From the NCBI RefSeq assembly GCF_013201895.1, contig NZ_CP053841.1, positions 744,001-808,000 of the forward strand: a DNA stretch of 64,000 nucleotides, given 5' to 3'. This DNA is from Campylobacter blaseri (GTDB taxonomy: Bacteria; Campylobacterota; Campylobacteria; Campylobacterales; Campylobacteraceae). The stretch's first letter is position 1. Every line of letters begins with the position of its first letter. Below, one piece after another: positions 46,509 to 56,756 of this stretch. The notes under the pieces are model-generated. The model worked only from the letters and a program-made list of their open reading frames with translations, did no database searches and was not told the DNA's origin. A program made the translations under genes and the position numbers.

Positions 46509-46905
46509 AACTTACCTTGTATTTTCGTTTATCTTCATAAATTTCTATATTTATAACACAACATTTAATCTCAAATTTATTAAGAAGTGCTATAAGCTCA
46601 TCATCACCCCATTCAACTATATGCAGCCCATCTTCAAAAAAATTTTCAAATAGACCATTTTTTTTAAGACCATCAACACCATTTTGATAGATATCATAGT
46701 GAAAAACATCTTCATAATTTTGCATAACAGAAAATGTTGGAGATGAAACATTAGCTATTATTCCTAGATTATGAATAATAGCTTTAGTTAGTGTTGTTTT
46801 TCCACTAGCTAGGTTTCCTTTTAGTATGATAACACCTTCTTTTGGGAGCTTTTTAGCTAAAATTTCAAGTTCATTTTCGCTTAAGATGATTTCAAAATTT
46901 TGCAT
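46501..46905 (-). CDS. tsaE: tRNA threonylcarbamoyladenosine synthesis ATPase TsaE
   Basis: TsaE helps the TsaB-TsaD complex make t6A37. The 134-residue protein has the P-loop KGNLASGKTTLTKAI, SSPTFSVMQNYE and IVEWGD, all typical. t6A is the substrate that MtaB (11755-12993) methylthiolates. It overlaps lptB and follows the S4 gene by five bases, as often in Campylobacterota. Confidence 0.93.
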   Translation of the reverse strand: MQNFEIILSENELEILAKKLPKEGVIILKGNLASGKTTLTKAIIHNLGIIANVSSPTFSVMQNYEDVFHYDIYQNGVDGLKKNGLFENFFEDGLHIVEWGDDELIALLNKFEIKCCVINIEIYEDKRKYKVSYA

Positions 46906-46910
46906 TAAGT

Positions 46911-47156
46911 TTATAACTCTTTGATGTATCTTGCTTGATCACTTTTAGGGGTGTTTTTTGAAGTTGGGATGTCTAAAACTTCATAGTTACTCTCTTTGGT
47001 TAAAAATTTAATTGTAATTTTATCTCCGATTTTTACAACTTTAGCACCTTTTGCAACTACGCCATTTAAACTAACAACACCACTTTTGCACATATCATCG
47101 CTAATTGAGCGTCTTTTTGTAATATTTACAACATTTAAAAATTTATCTAATCTCAT
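46911..47156 (-). CDS. S4-domain RNA-binding protein (Hsp15/RqcP-like)
   Basis: This 81-residue protein is one S4 domain (MRLDKFLNVVNITKRRSISD, KSGVVSLNGVVAKGAKVVKIGD). Such proteins bind ribosome-associated RNA, for example stalled 50S subunits. The exact role is unknown. It heads the S4-tsaE-lptB unit, divergent from argG. Confidence 0.85.
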   Translation of the reverse strand: MRLDKFLNVVNITKRRSISDDMCKSGVVSLNGVVAKGAKVVKIGDKITIKFLTKESNYEVLDIPTSKNTPKSDQARYIKEL

Positions 47157-47256
47157 AAAGTTATTTTATCTAAAAATACTTAAAAATACTATTTACCTTT
47201 TTTTAAATGAAATTTGGGTAAAATTAAAACCAAAAATTTAAAATAAGGCGATAAAA

Positions 47257-48480
47257 ATGAAAAAAGATATTAAAAAGGTTGTTTTGGCATACTCAGGCGG
47301 ACTTGATACGAGCATTATTTTAAAATGGCTTGGCGATGAGTATGGTTGTGAGGTTGTAACTTTTACTGCTGATATTGGGCAAAATGAAGATTTAGCTCCT
47401 ATAAAAGAAAAAGCTTTAAAACTTGGTATAAAAGAGAAAAATATTTTTATTGAGGATTTAAAAGAGGAATTTACAAAAAATTATGTATTTCCTATGTTTA
47501 GAGCAAATGCTGTTTATGAAGGAGAATATCTTTTAGGAACATCAATTGCTAGACCATTAATAGCAAAAAAACTTGTTGAAATTGCAAAGCAAACAGGTGC
47601 AGACGCTATTTCACATGGTGCAACAGGAAAGGGAAATGATCAAGTTAGATTTGAACTTGGTGCATATGCTTTAATGCCTGATATTAAAGTTATAGCTCCT
47701 TGGAGAGAGTGGGATCTAAATAGTCGTGAAAAACTTCTTGCATATGCAAAGAAAAACGATATTAAAATAGAGCAAAAAAAAGGTAAATCTCCATACTCTA
47801 TGGATGCAAATTTACTTCATATCTCATATGAGGGACTTATTTTAGAAGATCCAAATGCAGCTCCTGAAAAGGATATGTGGAGATGGAGTGTTGATCCAAA
47901 AGATGCACCAAATGAGAGTGAAATTATTGAGATTGAGTATAAAAATGGCGATCCTGTAGCTCTAAATGGAAAGGCTTTAAAACCGCATGAAATTTTAGAT
48001 GCATTAAACAGACTTGGTGCAAAACATGGAATTGGAAGACTTGATTTAGTTGAAAACAGATATGTTGGTATGAAATCAAGAGGTTGCTATGAAACTCCGG
48101 GTGGAACAATAATGCTAAAAGCGCATAGAGCAATTGAGAGTTTAACTTTAGATAGCGGTGCAGCACATCTAAAAGATGAAATTATGCCAAAATACGCTGA
48201 GCTTATTTATAATGGATTTTGGTTTAGTCCAGAAAGACTTATGCTTCAAGCATTGATAGATGAGTCACAAAAACATGTAAATGGTGTAGTTAGACTTGAA
48301 CTTTATAAAGGAAATGTTATAGTATTAGGTAGAAGCAGCAAAACAGATAGCTTGTTTAATGTTGATTTTAGCACCTTTGAAGAAGATGATGTGTTTGATC
48401 AAAAAGATGCAGATGGCTTTATAAAACTTAGTGCATTAAGATTTATAATAGCAGGAAAAAACGGAAGAAAAATTATATAG
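47257..48480 (+). CDS. argG: Argininosuccinate synthase
   Basis: ArgG joins citrulline and aspartate using ATP in arginine synthesis. The 407-residue protein has the PP-loop [42 protein letters not shown] and YETPGGTIM, all typical of the short bacterial type. It ends 19 bases before rplI. The upstream gap to the divergent S4 gene is 100 bases. Confidence 0.97.
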   Translation: MKKDIKKVVLAYSGGLDTSIILKWLGDEYGCEVVTFTADIGQNEDLAPIKEKALKLGIKEKNIFIEDLKEEFTKNYVFPMFRANAVYEGEYLLGTSIARPLIAKKLVEIAKQTGADAISHGATGKGNDQVRFELGAYALMPDIKVIAPWREWDLNSREKLLAYAKKNDIKIEQKKGKSPYSMDANLLHISYEGLILEDPNAAPEKDMWRWSVDPKDAPNESEIIEIEYKNGDPVALNGKALKPHEILDALNRLGAKHGIGRLDLVENRYVGMKSRGCYETPGGTIMLKAHRAIESLTLDSGAAHLKDEIMPKYAELIYNGFWFSPERLMLQALIDESQKHVNGVVRLELYKGNVIVLGRSSKTDSLFNVDFSTFEEDDVFDQKDADGFIKLSALRFIIAGKNGRKII

Positions 48481-48499
48481 TTAAAATTAAAGGAAAAAG

Positions 48500-48943
48500 A
48501 TGAAAGTTTTATTATTAAAAGATGTAAAATCTCTTGGAAAAGCAGGGGAAATAAAAGATGTAAAAGATGGATATGGACATAATTTTTTAGTTGCAAAAGG
48601 CTTGGCAAAAGTTGCAACACCGGATGTTTTACGCCAATACGAAGCAGCTAAAAAAAGAGAAGCTGATGAATTAAGATATGAGATTGAAACATATAATAAA
48701 CTTGCAAAAGAGTTAGAAAACATAACAATTACCATTAAAAAGCCAGTAGGTGCTAATGGCTCTTTGTTTGGTTCAGTTACAAAAGATGAGATTGCAGATG
48801 CATTGAAAGAACAAAAAGCACTCGAAATAGACAAAAAAGCACTCGAAATAGATAGCATAAAGTCTGTTGGAATTTATAGCGTAAATATCAAATTTAAGCA
48901 CGGAATTCACGGCTCTTTTAAAATTGATGTGGTGAGTGAATAA
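48500..48943 (+). CDS. rplI: 50S ribosomal protein L9
   Basis: L9 binds 23S rRNA and helps keep reading frame. The 147-residue protein has the N-domain ([33 protein letters not shown]), the connecting helix and the C-domain ([16 protein letters not shown]). Two 19-base identical segments at 48813-48831 and 48834-48852 encode ALEID twice; the total length is still normal. AAAGGA precedes the ATG. It overlaps hslV by one base. Confidence 0.96.
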   Translation: MKVLLLKDVKSLGKAGEIKDVKDGYGHNFLVAKGLAKVATPDVLRQYEAAKKREADELRYEIETYNKLAKELENITITIKKPVGANGSLFGSVTKDEIADALKEQKALEIDKKALEIDSIKSVGIYSVNIKFKHGIHGSFKIDVVSE

Positions 48944-49488
48944 TGTTTCATGCTACAACGATTTTAGCCTATAAGGGTAAAAACGGCTCAGTTATTGGTG
49001 GTGATGGTCAGGTAAGTTTTGGAAATACTGTACTAAAAGGCACAGCCACCAAGATAAGAAAAATAGGTAAAGATGGCTCAGTTTTAGGTGGCTTTGCAGG
49101 AAGTACGGCTGATGCTTTTAATCTATTTGATATGTTTGAAAAACATCTTGATGGTTCAAAAGGCGATCTGTTAAAGGCTGCTATCGAGTTTAGTAAAGAG
49201 TGGAGAAAAGATAGATATCTTAGAAAGCTTGAAGCTATGATGCTTGTTTTAAATAGAGATCATATTTTTTTACTTAGTGGTAATGGCGATGTTGTTGAGC
49301 CTGATGATGAAAAAATAGCTGCTATTGGAAGTGGTGGAAACTATGCATTAAGCGCAGCAAGAGCTTTGGATAAATTTGGCACATTAAATGAAGAAGAGCT
49401 TGTTAAAGAGAGTTTAAAAGTTGCTGGTGAGATATGTATATATACAAATTTGAACATAAAAACATTATCAATATGGGATGGAAAATAG
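48943..49488 (+). CDS. hslV: HslV peptidase subunit (ClpQ)
   Basis: HslV is the proteolytic core of the HslUV protease. The 181-residue protein opens [12 protein letters not shown], where the catalytic threonine of TTI would be exposed by removal of a short leader, then [15 protein letters not shown] and [18 protein letters not shown]. It is immediately followed by hslU. Confidence 0.95.
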   Translation: MFHATTILAYKGKNGSVIGGDGQVSFGNTVLKGTATKIRKIGKDGSVLGGFAGSTADAFNLFDMFEKHLDGSKGDLLKAAIEFSKEWRKDRYLRKLEAMMLVLNRDHIFLLSGNGDVVEPDDEKIAAIGSGGNYALSAARALDKFGTLNEEELVKESLKVAGEICIYTNLNIKTLSIWDGK

Positions 49489-50808
49489 ATGCTTACACCA
49501 AAACAAATAGTTGAAAAATTAGATGAGTATGTGATAGGGCAAAAAGATGCTAAAAAAACGATAGCAGTTGCGCTTAGAAACAGATATAGAAGAATGAAAC
49601 TTAGCGATGATATGCGAGATGAAGTCATCCCAAAAAATATTTTAATGATAGGCTCAACTGGTGTTGGAAAAACTGAGATTGCTAGAAGATTATCAAAGCT
49701 TTTTGGATTTCCGTTTATAAAGGTTGAAGCTAGTAAGTATACAGAAGTTGGTTTTGTCGGGAGAGATGTTGAGGGAATGGTAAGAGATCTAGTCGCTGCT
49801 TCATTTTCTTTAGTTAAAGCTGAAGAGATAGAAAAAAGCACTGATAAAATTAATGATAGCGTGGAAAGAATAATACTTGAAAAATTACTTCCACCATTGC
49901 CAAAAGGTGCAAGTGATGATAAACTTGAAGACTACAAAAGAAGTTATGATAAGATGAGAGAGAGGCTTTTAAATGGGGGTTTGGATGATCTTAATATAGA
50001 GATTGAAATAACCCAAAGCTCATTGGAATCAAACCCAAATTTACCACCTGAAATGGCAAATATGCAAGAGAGTTTTGTCAAAATTATAGGAATTGGAAAT
50101 AAAAAAGTTAAAAAAACTTTAAAAATTAAAGATGCAAAAAATATATTAAAAAATGAAGTTAGTGAAAAAGTTTTAGATATTGAAAGTGTTAAAACAGAAG
50201 CGCTAAGAAGAGCGCAAGATGAAGGTATAATTTTTATAGATGAGATAGATAAAGTTGCAGTTTCTAGTGGAAGTTCTAATAGGCAAGATCCTAGTAAAGA
50301 GGGTGTTCAAAGAGATTTACTTCCAATAGTTGAAGGCTCATCAGTTTCAACAAAGTATGGGAATATAAACACAGACCACATACTTTTTATAGCAGCTGGA
50401 GCTTTTCACATAAGCAAACCAAGTGATTTGATACCTGAACTTCAAGGAAGATTTCCTTTGAGGGTTGAGCTTGATAGCTTAGATGAAAATACTCTTTTTC
50501 AGATACTAACTAAAACTAAAAACTCACTACTTAAACAGTATATAGCACTTATTAAAACTGAAGATGTTGATCTTAGTTTTAGTGATGAGGCTATAAAAGC
50601 TATAGCAAAAATAGCAGCAAATGCAAACCAAAGCATAGAAGACATAGGCGCTAGAAGACTTCATACTGTAATAGAAAAAGTTTTAGAAGATATAAGTTTT
50701 GAGGCTGATAAGTTTGCTGGACAAAGTATAATTGTAGATGAAAAACTTGTTAATGAAAAATTAGGTGAAATTTTAGAAGAGCAAGATTTAGCAAGGTATA
50801 TTTTGTGA
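49489..50808 (+). CDS. hslU: HslU ATPase subunit (ClpY)
   Basis: HslU unfolds substrates for HslV. The 439-residue AAA+ protein has [18 protein letters not shown], Walker [10 protein letters not shown], the pore motif GYVGRD equivalent ([14 protein letters not shown]), the inserted I-domain (about 110-230), Walker B IIFIDEID, and the C-terminal tail ending LARYIL that docks into HslV. The ATG directly abuts the hslV stop. Confidence 0.96.
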   Translation: MLTPKQIVEKLDEYVIGQKDAKKTIAVALRNRYRRMKLSDDMRDEVIPKNILMIGSTGVGKTEIARRLSKLFGFPFIKVEASKYTEVGFVGRDVEGMVRDLVAASFSLVKAEEIEKSTDKINDSVERIILEKLLPPLPKGASDDKLEDYKRSYDKMRERLLNGGLDDLNIEIEITQSSLESNPNLPPEMANMQESFVKIIGIGNKKVKKTLKIKDAKNILKNEVSEKVLDIESVKTEALRRAQDEGIIFIDEIDKVAVSSGSSNRQDPSKEGVQRDLLPIVEGSSVSTKYGNINTDHILFIAAGAFHISKPSDLIPELQGRFPLRVELDSLDENTLFQILTKTKNSLLKQYIALIKTEDVDLSFSDEAIKAIAKIAANANQSIEDIGARRLHTVIEKVLEDISFEADKFAGQSIIVDEKLVNEKLGEILEEQDLARYIL

Positions 50809-51695
50809 GTGAAAAAAATATAGGCAAAAGAAGTGGTTTTGTTACATTAATAGGGAGAACTAATGCAGGAAAAAGTTCTCTCCTAAATTTCTTGCTTGGT
50901 GAAAAAATTTCTATTGTTTCACATAAGGTTAATGCAACAAGAAGAAAAATTAATGGTATTGTAATGAATGGAAGTGATCAAATTATATTTGTTGATACCC
51001 CAGGACTTCATGAAAGTGGCAAACTTTTTAATAAGCTCATGGTTGATGTGGCTCTTAAGTCAATTGGCGATGCTGATTTGATACTATTTTTAGCATCAGT
51101 ACATGATGATATTAAAAATTATCAAAATTTTTTAAAATTAAATCCTAAAATAGGACATATTCTAGTTTTAACTAAAATTGATGAAGCTAGTCAAGAAAAA
51201 CTAGCTAAAAAAATTACAGAATATTCTAAATTTCATGATAAGTTTTTAGCTTTAGTTCCTACTTCTATTAAAAAAAATATTTGTAAAAAACCACTTTTAG
51301 ATGAGATTAGTAAAAATTTACCAGAGCATGAATATTTTTATAATCCTGAGTTAATTAGCACAACAAATGTGAGAGATATTTATAGAGATTTTATATTAGA
51401 GGCTATATTTGACTCCGTTAGTAGTGAAGTTCCGTATTCAACTGATGTTTTGATTGATAAAATTGTTGAAAAAGAAGAATTAGTATCTATTTATGCAAAG
51501 ATTATAACAGATACTAACTCTCACAAAGGTATATTAATTGGCAAAAACGGAGATGCTATTAAAAGAATAGGGATTAAAGCTAAAAAACTAATTTCAGAGT
51601 TTGAGGATAGTAAAATATTCCTAAAATTAGAAATTAGTATAAAAAAAAACTGGAAAAGTGATAAAAATATCATTAAAAAGAGCTTTGTATATTGA
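50805..51695 (+). CDS. era: GTPase Era
   Basis: Era binds 16S rRNA during 30S assembly. The 296-residue protein has G1 [13 protein letters not shown]3 [12 protein letters not shown]4 LTKIDEA and a C-terminal KH domain ([23 protein letters not shown]). The start is GTG at 50805, overlapping the hslU stop as GTGA. It is the last gene of the argG-rplI-hslVU run; 60 bases separate it from the next operon. Confidence 0.95.
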   Translation: MSEKNIGKRSGFVTLIGRTNAGKSSLLNFLLGEKISIVSHKVNATRRKINGIVMNGSDQIIFVDTPGLHESGKLFNKLMVDVALKSIGDADLILFLASVHDDIKNYQNFLKLNPKIGHILVLTKIDEASQEKLAKKITEYSKFHDKFLALVPTSIKKNICKKPLLDEISKNLPEHEYFYNPELISTTNVRDIYRDFILEAIFDSVSSEVPYSTDVLIDKIVEKEELVSIYAKIITDTNSHKGILIGKNGDAIKRIGIKAKKLISEFEDSKIFLKLEISIKKNWKSDKNIIKKSFVY

Positions 51696-51755
51696 CTTTT
51701 AATAAAAATTAAATTAAACTTACATTAAATATAAAATAGAACTAGGTGGATTTAC

Positions 51756-53285
51756 ATGATTAAAAAGAAAAATGAAACTTCTATTGTAGTTATTAACAGA
51801 TCTACTGAGAAAGTTTTTTCTATATCAGATAATTATTTAAAAGAATATGATGTAGAAAAAAGTGATAAAAATAAAGAATTTTATATAAGCTATATTTCGT
51901 ATAAAGATATCGAAAGTACTACTATAGAAATTCCTAGAAGTATACCAAATGAAGATTTAACTGATTCAATAACTATTAAAACTTATGAAGATTTATCTTT
52001 AGAACCTAGTAACGACTATAAAATTACATATCTTGAAACTAGCGAAACAGAAAGTGAAGATAGGTTTTATAATATTTTTGTTGTTAATAATACTATTTTA
52101 AATAATGAGCTAGAAAATATAGCAAACCATACACAATATATAGATTATGTTGCTATTGCTCCATTTTTGATGCAATCTTTGTATAAAAAGAGTATTTTAC
52201 CTGTTGATGGTAGTGTTGATTGTTTTGTTTATATGGAGGAAGATGATGCTTTTTTAGTTGTTTATCAAAATGGTGAATATTTTGATTCTAGACCACTTAG
52301 ATACTCCCTAAAATATATTTGTGATAAATTTTGTCAATCAATTGGCGAAAAGATAGATAACAAGATGTTTTATGAAATGGTAGCAAGACAAGGCATTACT
52401 TTAGAAAATCCAAATGAAAGAGATGCTCTAATAGCAATATTTGATGATATGTTTTTATATTTAAATGATGTTATAAGCAGTATAAAAAAAATTCATGGTC
52501 TAAGTGTTGACAATATTTACTTTGGAAGTGATATAGGACATATTAAGGGAGTTGAGGTCTTTATAGAAGATAGACTTAAAATCAATTTTAGAAATTTTGA
52601 TTTTAGTATAGCTTTAAATCAAAAAGATTTTAAAGACTTTACACAATTAGATGTTTTGATGTTTTTAACCGCTCAAGTTTATTTAGCTGAAAAAAATGAT
52701 GATTACAACTATTCTAGTTTTTTAAGACCACCGCCATTTGTTCAAAGAGATAGTGGTAAATTAATTTTGGCTAGTACGCTTTCTTTAATACTGGCAATGG
52801 TGTATCCTGCATATCAGTATGGTTATGGTATGGTCAATAAACAAATAACTGCAAAAAAAGCTGAAGAATATGCAGTAAAATTGATTGAGAAAACAAGAAT
52901 AGAAAATGAGTTAAATAGATTAAAACAAGAGATTGATAAAACAAAAAAGCTGACAAAACAAGAAAATGATATTTTAATGGAGAGAAAACAAATTCTTAGT
53001 GCAATTTTTGATAAAAAAGTAAATTATCCCATGAAAAGTAAAGCTATTTATGATATGACAAATATGATAAATACAAAAGGTGGAAAATTAGTTAAAATCA
53101 ATGCCGATGATTCTAATATTACTTTTTCAGTAGCAACTGAAACAGAAAAAAAGATGACAGAGCTTTTGCGAAATATTAGTGATAAGGGTGAAAAATATAC
53201 AGTAGATACAAAATCTATTGCTTTAGATGAAGATAATAATACAATAGCTTATCAAAGTGATATTACTATAGAGGTAAAAAAATGA
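51756..53285 (+). CDS. PilM/GspL-like assembly protein of the DNA-uptake system
   Basis: This 509-residue protein has a cytosolic N-terminal part of about 330 residues, one membrane helix (LILASTLSLILAMVYPAY), a coiled coil (about 362-405) and a C-terminal periplasmic domain with PilN-like layout. The order is that of GspL (PilM fused to PilN) in type II secretion and type IV pilus systems. Homology is inferred from topology and position, not motif. It is the first gene of the unit reaching 61163 and overlaps the next by four bases. Ribosome site AGGTGGA. Confidence 0.7.
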   Translation: MIKKKNETSIVVINRSTEKVFSISDNYLKEYDVEKSDKNKEFYISYISYKDIESTTIEIPRSIPNEDLTDSITIKTYEDLSLEPSNDYKITYLETSETESEDRFYNIFVVNNTILNNELENIANHTQYIDYVAIAPFLMQSLYKKSILPVDGSVDCFVYMEEDDAFLVVYQNGEYFDSRPLRYSLKYICDKFCQSIGEKIDNKMFYEMVARQGITLENPNERDALIAIFDDMFLYLNDVISSIKKIHGLSVDNIYFGSDIGHIKGVEVFIEDRLKINFRNFDFSIALNQKDFKDFTQLDVLMFLTAQVYLAEKNDDYNYSSFLRPPPFVQRDSGKLILASTLSLILAMVYPAYQYGYGMVNKQITAKKAEEYAVKLIEKTRIENELNRLKQEIDKTKKLTKQENDILMERKQILSAIFDKKVNYPMKSKAIYDMTNMINTKGGKLVKINADDSNITFSVATETEKKMTELLRNISDKGEKYTVDTKSIALDEDNNTIAYQSDITIEVKK

Positions 53286-53938
53286 GAAAAGAAAATACTC
53301 TTGATAAAATAGATCAATACTTTGCCAACAAAAATCAAAATGAGATAAATATGTACATTGCTTTTGCTTGTTTAATAATATTTATATTGATTTACTTAGC
53401 TATCTTTCCTATGTCTCAAGAATATTTTGATACAGAAGAAAGAAACTTAAATGATATTACTAGTAAACTAAATGATACAAATTCTTATCTATCTAATAAA
53501 ATTGGACCAGATGGTGATACTAATTATGCCATTAATAAAGAAAAAAATGTATTAGATGGAGAAATAAATAGATTAAATTCAATTAAAGATACTAATGTGT
53601 TTTTTGATAATAAATTATTAGAAGTCTCATCTCTTAGTAATGATAGAAAAAACTGGGCAGGTTTTTTAGATTTTCTTGCAAAAAATGCACAAGAAAACAA
53701 TATTAAAATTTTTTATATTAATAGCCAAGTTAATAATGTAGAGTTAAAAAAAATACAAGAGATGTTAAATATTGATGTAAAATTAGAGGGGGCGTTTAAT
53801 AATATATTAAACTATATTAACTCAATAGAAGAGTCTGAAATGGTTGTTGATTTAAATGGAATTGATATAAATGCCACTAAGAATAATCTTATTGGTGGTG
53901 AGTTAAAAATATCAGTTTGGGGGATGAAATACCAATGA
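53282..53938 (+). CDS. PilO/GspM-like inner-membrane assembly protein
   Basis: This 218-residue protein has a short cytosolic N-terminus, one membrane helix (ACLIIFILIYLAIFPM), a coiled-coil stretch and a C-terminal alpha/beta domain. That is the topology of PilO or GspM. Position between the GspL-like gene and a PilP/GspC-like gene supports the call. No catalytic motif is expected. It overlaps the next gene by four bases. Confidence 0.65.
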   Translation: MRKENTLDKIDQYFANKNQNEINMYIAFACLIIFILIYLAIFPMSQEYFDTEERNLNDITSKLNDTNSYLSNKIGPDGDTNYAINKEKNVLDGEINRLNSIKDTNVFFDNKLLEVSSLSNDRKNWAGFLDFLAKNAQENNIKIFYINSQVNNVELKKIQEMLNIDVKLEGAFNNILNYINSIEESEMVVDLNGIDINATKNNLIGGELKISVWGMKYQ

Positions 53939-54327
53939 AAAAAAATATTATATTGTTAATTTTTTTAGCATTCACAAATATTATCGCAAACGACATATCT
54001 ACTTATGAAATAATGTTTGATGAACTAAAAACAAGAAGAGAAGGTTTGGATCAAAAACAGATATTTTTGCTAAAAGATCCTTTTAATTTTATTTCAGAAA
54101 AAAAGGATTCTAAAAAGCCAAATCAAGAGTTTGTAAAATATAAATTGACTGGTATTTTATCTAATAAAGCTAAAATAAACGGGAATTGGTATTTTGTAAA
54201 TGAACAGATAGATGATTATAAGATTATAGGTATAAAAGAAAGTAGCGTTATGCTAAGAGATAAAGATAAAATTTTAGAGTTAAAACTAAATGAAGGAAAC
54301 AAAAATGTTAAAATCACATATAAATAA
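53935..54327 (+). CDS. PilP/GspC-like periplasmic protein
   Basis: The 130-residue protein has a signal peptide (KKNIILLIFLAFTNIIAND). Its C-terminal beta domain, with VKYKLTGILSNKAKINGNWY and IIGIKESSVMLRDKDKILEL, matches the PilP/GspC-type 'HR' domain that links the inner-membrane platform to the secretin. I start at ATG 53935, not TTG 53917: the ATG overlaps the upstream stop as ATGA and is spaced from GGGGGA. It precedes the secretin. It may correspond to the Campylobacter competence protein CtsR, from position only. Confidence 0.65.
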   Translation: MKKNIILLIFLAFTNIIANDISTYEIMFDELKTRREGLDQKQIFLLKDPFNFISEKKDSKKPNQEFVKYKLTGILSNKAKINGNWYFVNEQIDDYKIIGIKESSVMLRDKDKILELKLNEGNKNVKITYK

Positions 54328-55939
54328 ATTTTCTAAAAAAGCATTTTTAATTATAGCAGTAAGTGCTCTATTTACTGTAAGCTATGCTAATACTTGTAGT
54401 AAGAGAGCTTTTAATATATCAATTAACGAATCAGTTAGTTTAAATGAATTGCTTATTCAGCTATCTGATGTATGTAAATTTAGTATAGTAACTAAAGATG
54501 CAATTGCTGCTAAGACATTAAGCAATCAACTAAGTGGTATTAGTATAAAAGATCTTTCTATTAGAGAGGTTTTTGATGTTTTAATTAAAGGCAATAATTT
54601 AGATTACGAATATACTAATAATGCTCTTAATATTTCAGCTCTTCAAACGAAGACTTTTAAGATTGACTATATTACAGGAGTTAGAGAAGGAACTGCAATA
54701 ACAAAGGCGTCAACTGATTCTACTATTAGAGATTTTACTGACGCTGGTGATAAAGCAGCTTTAGAAAATAATAGAATTACAGTAACTGAAAAATTTGATT
54801 TTTGGGTAAATTTAAGTGAAGAGATAACAGCAATTTTGAACAATGGTTCAGAAAATTTCCAAGCCATACCACCAATCATTAATCAAAATGCAGGTCTTGT
54901 AACAGTAACTGCTACTAAATCACAAATAAAAAGAGTTGAAAGATATATAGCTGAGATGCAAAGAAGACTTAAAAGACAGGTTATTTTAGACGTCTCTATA
55001 ATTGAAGTTCAATTAAAAAATAATTATACAAAAGGAATTGATTGGAGTAAATTTAATATAGGATTTAATTCTTATCTTGGTGGAAACCCATCAACTCCAA
55101 GTAGATATACTTTTGGGAATAGAAATGAAACTCCGCATATAGTTGATCCTGGAAAATTACCTAAATATGATTTCATTAAAGACAAAGATGGAAATCCAAC
55201 TGATAAAAAAGAACTTGTAGAGTTTGGAACTCCTCCAAAATATGAGTGGTGGAACAAGATGGGTACAAAATCTAGTCAAAGTAATGGTGTCTGGGCTATT
55301 GGTGCCAATCTTAATTTTAATATAGAAGGTATGATAAACTTTTTAGAGACAAAAGGAAAATCAAAAGTTATATCTAATCCAAAAGTTATGACTATAAACA
55401 ATCAACAAGCTTTAATCTCTGTGGGTGATGTTATAAACTACCTTCTTATAGAATCCACAAATTCTAGCGACAGTGGTAGTACTGTTTCGCAAGATACAAA
55501 GCAATATTCTACATTTATAGGAATTTTACTTAATATTACACCTGAAATTTCAGATGATGATAAGATAATGCTTAGAATAAACCCATCTCTAAGCAGTTTT
55601 AAATATTCTGGAGATGATATAAAATATGAAAAACCTAGAGGAATAGCTCCAGACACCAAAGAGAGAAAAATTTCAACTGTTGTAACTGTTAATGATGGAG
55701 ATACTATTATTTTAGGTGGTTTAATCGGTCAAACTAAAGGAAAAGATAATACAAGTGTACCATTTTTAAGCTCTATTCCTATGGTTGGAAATCTGTTTAA
55801 AAGCACAGCTGATACACTCTCTACAACTGAGCTTGTTTTTGTAATAACTCCTAGGTTGGTTAATGATAATTCAAATAAAAATTTAGCAGATTCCTTAAAA
55901 GAATTAGGTTTTTCAAAGTCAATTTATACATATGAATAA
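54305..55939 (+). CDS. ctsD: Type II/IV secretion-type secretin
   Basis: This is an outer-membrane multimeric pore for DNA uptake or secretion. The 544-residue protein has a signal peptide ending VSYA, an STN-like N domain (NELLIQLSDVCKFSIVTKD), N domains with VTATKSQIKRVERYI, and the secretin core (ILDVSIIEVQL, SNPKVMTINNQQALISVG, TVVTVNDGDTIILGGLI, VPFLSSIPMVGNLF, LVFVITPRLV). I start at ATG 54305, seven bases after AAGGA; the in-frame ATG at 54290 lies before that site. In Campylobacter jejuni the equivalent secretin is CtsD, needed for natural transformation. Confidence 0.9.
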   Translation: MLKSHINKFSKKAFLIIAVSALFTVSYANTCSKRAFNISINESVSLNELLIQLSDVCKFSIVTKDAIAAKTLSNQLSGISIKDLSIREVFDVLIKGNNLDYEYTNNALNISALQTKTFKIDYITGVREGTAITKASTDSTIRDFTDAGDKAALENNRITVTEKFDFWVNLSEEITAILNNGSENFQAIPPIINQNAGLVTVTATKSQIKRVERYIAEMQRRLKRQVILDVSIIEVQLKNNYTKGIDWSKFNIGFNSYLGGNPSTPSRYTFGNRNETPHIVDPGKLPKYDFIKDKDGNPTDKKELVEFGTPPKYEWWNKMGTKSSQSNGVWAIGANLNFNIEGMINFLETKGKSKVISNPKVMTINNQQALISVGDVINYLLIESTNSSDSGSTVSQDTKQYSTFIGILLNITPEISDDDKIMLRINPSLSSFKYSGDDIKYEKPRGIAPDTKERKISTVVTVNDGDTIILGGLIGQTKGKDNTSVPFLSSIPMVGNLFKSTADTLSTTELVFVITPRLVNDNSNKNLADSLKELGFSKSIYTYE

Positions 55940-56756
55940 TAACTATACTTTAATTAAAGATATCTTTTTAGAGCGAGATGGGGTTGGTGATTTTGTAAGT
56001 ATGGATAAATCCACTCTTGCTTATCATAAGATTATAAGTGCTTTGCAAAAACCACTTAAATTAATTTTATTTTATGGAAAACCTGGCTCTGGAAAGACTT
56101 TTTTATTAAATAAGATAAAAAATGATTTAGAAAAAAAGGTAAAGGTTGTTTTTTTTCCTCAACCATTTTTTGAAGAAAAAGAATTTTTCAATGAACTTTA
56201 TTTTCATATTTTTGATAAAAAACCAAAAAAAAATGTTGATACATATGAAAGTTTTATGAGAATATATAAAGATTATATTAATGTAAATTCCAAAAGCTTA
56301 GAACAAGTGGTTATTTTGCTTGATGAAGCACAGCTTTATCCACCTAATTTAATTGAAAAAATTAGACTTATGGCAGATAGTAGACTTTTTAAATTTCTTT
56401 TTACTGTACATAAAACAGATGAAGAGGATGTTTTGGCAAAAGATTATTTTAAAACAAGAATTTGGTCTAGTATAGAGCTTCCAAATTCAACTCTTAGTGA
56501 ACTAAAACTTTATATTGAAAAGAAGCTAGTATATCATAATTTTTATCAATATTTTTTAATGTATAGTGAAGATAATTTTAATTTACTTCACTATTTAACA
56601 GATGGTAATTTAAGAAATTTAAATAAACTTCTTTATAAACTATATGAATTATTTGAGTATTATGAAGTTAATAAGCCAACAGAGATAAGCACTACAAATA
56701 TTAATAATAAATTTATAGAAATGGCAGCAATTGGTACAGGGATTATAGATGCTTGA
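55932..56756 (+). CDS. ctsP: ExeA/CtsP-like AAA ATPase
   Basis: This 274-residue ATPase has Walker A FYGKPGSGKTFLLNKI and Walker B VVILLDEAQLYPP, then a winged-helix-like tail. It belongs to the GspA/ExeA-like group that helps assemble secretins; in Campylobacter the homologue is CtsP. It lacks the C-terminal membrane helix of ExeA; the next gene has one. It overlaps the secretin gene by eight bases and the next by eight. Confidence 0.8.
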   Translation: MNNNYTLIKDIFLERDGVGDFVSMDKSTLAYHKIISALQKPLKLILFYGKPGSGKTFLLNKIKNDLEKKVKVVFFPQPFFEEKEFFNELYFHIFDKKPKKNVDTYESFMRIYKDYINVNSKSLEQVVILLDEAQLYPPNLIEKIRLMADSRLFKFLFTVHKTDEEDVLAKDYFKTRIWSSIELPNSTLSELKLYIEKKLVYHNFYQYFLMYSEDNFNLLHYLTDGNLRNLNKLLYKLYELFEYYEVNKPTEISTTNINNKFIEMAAIGTGIIDA

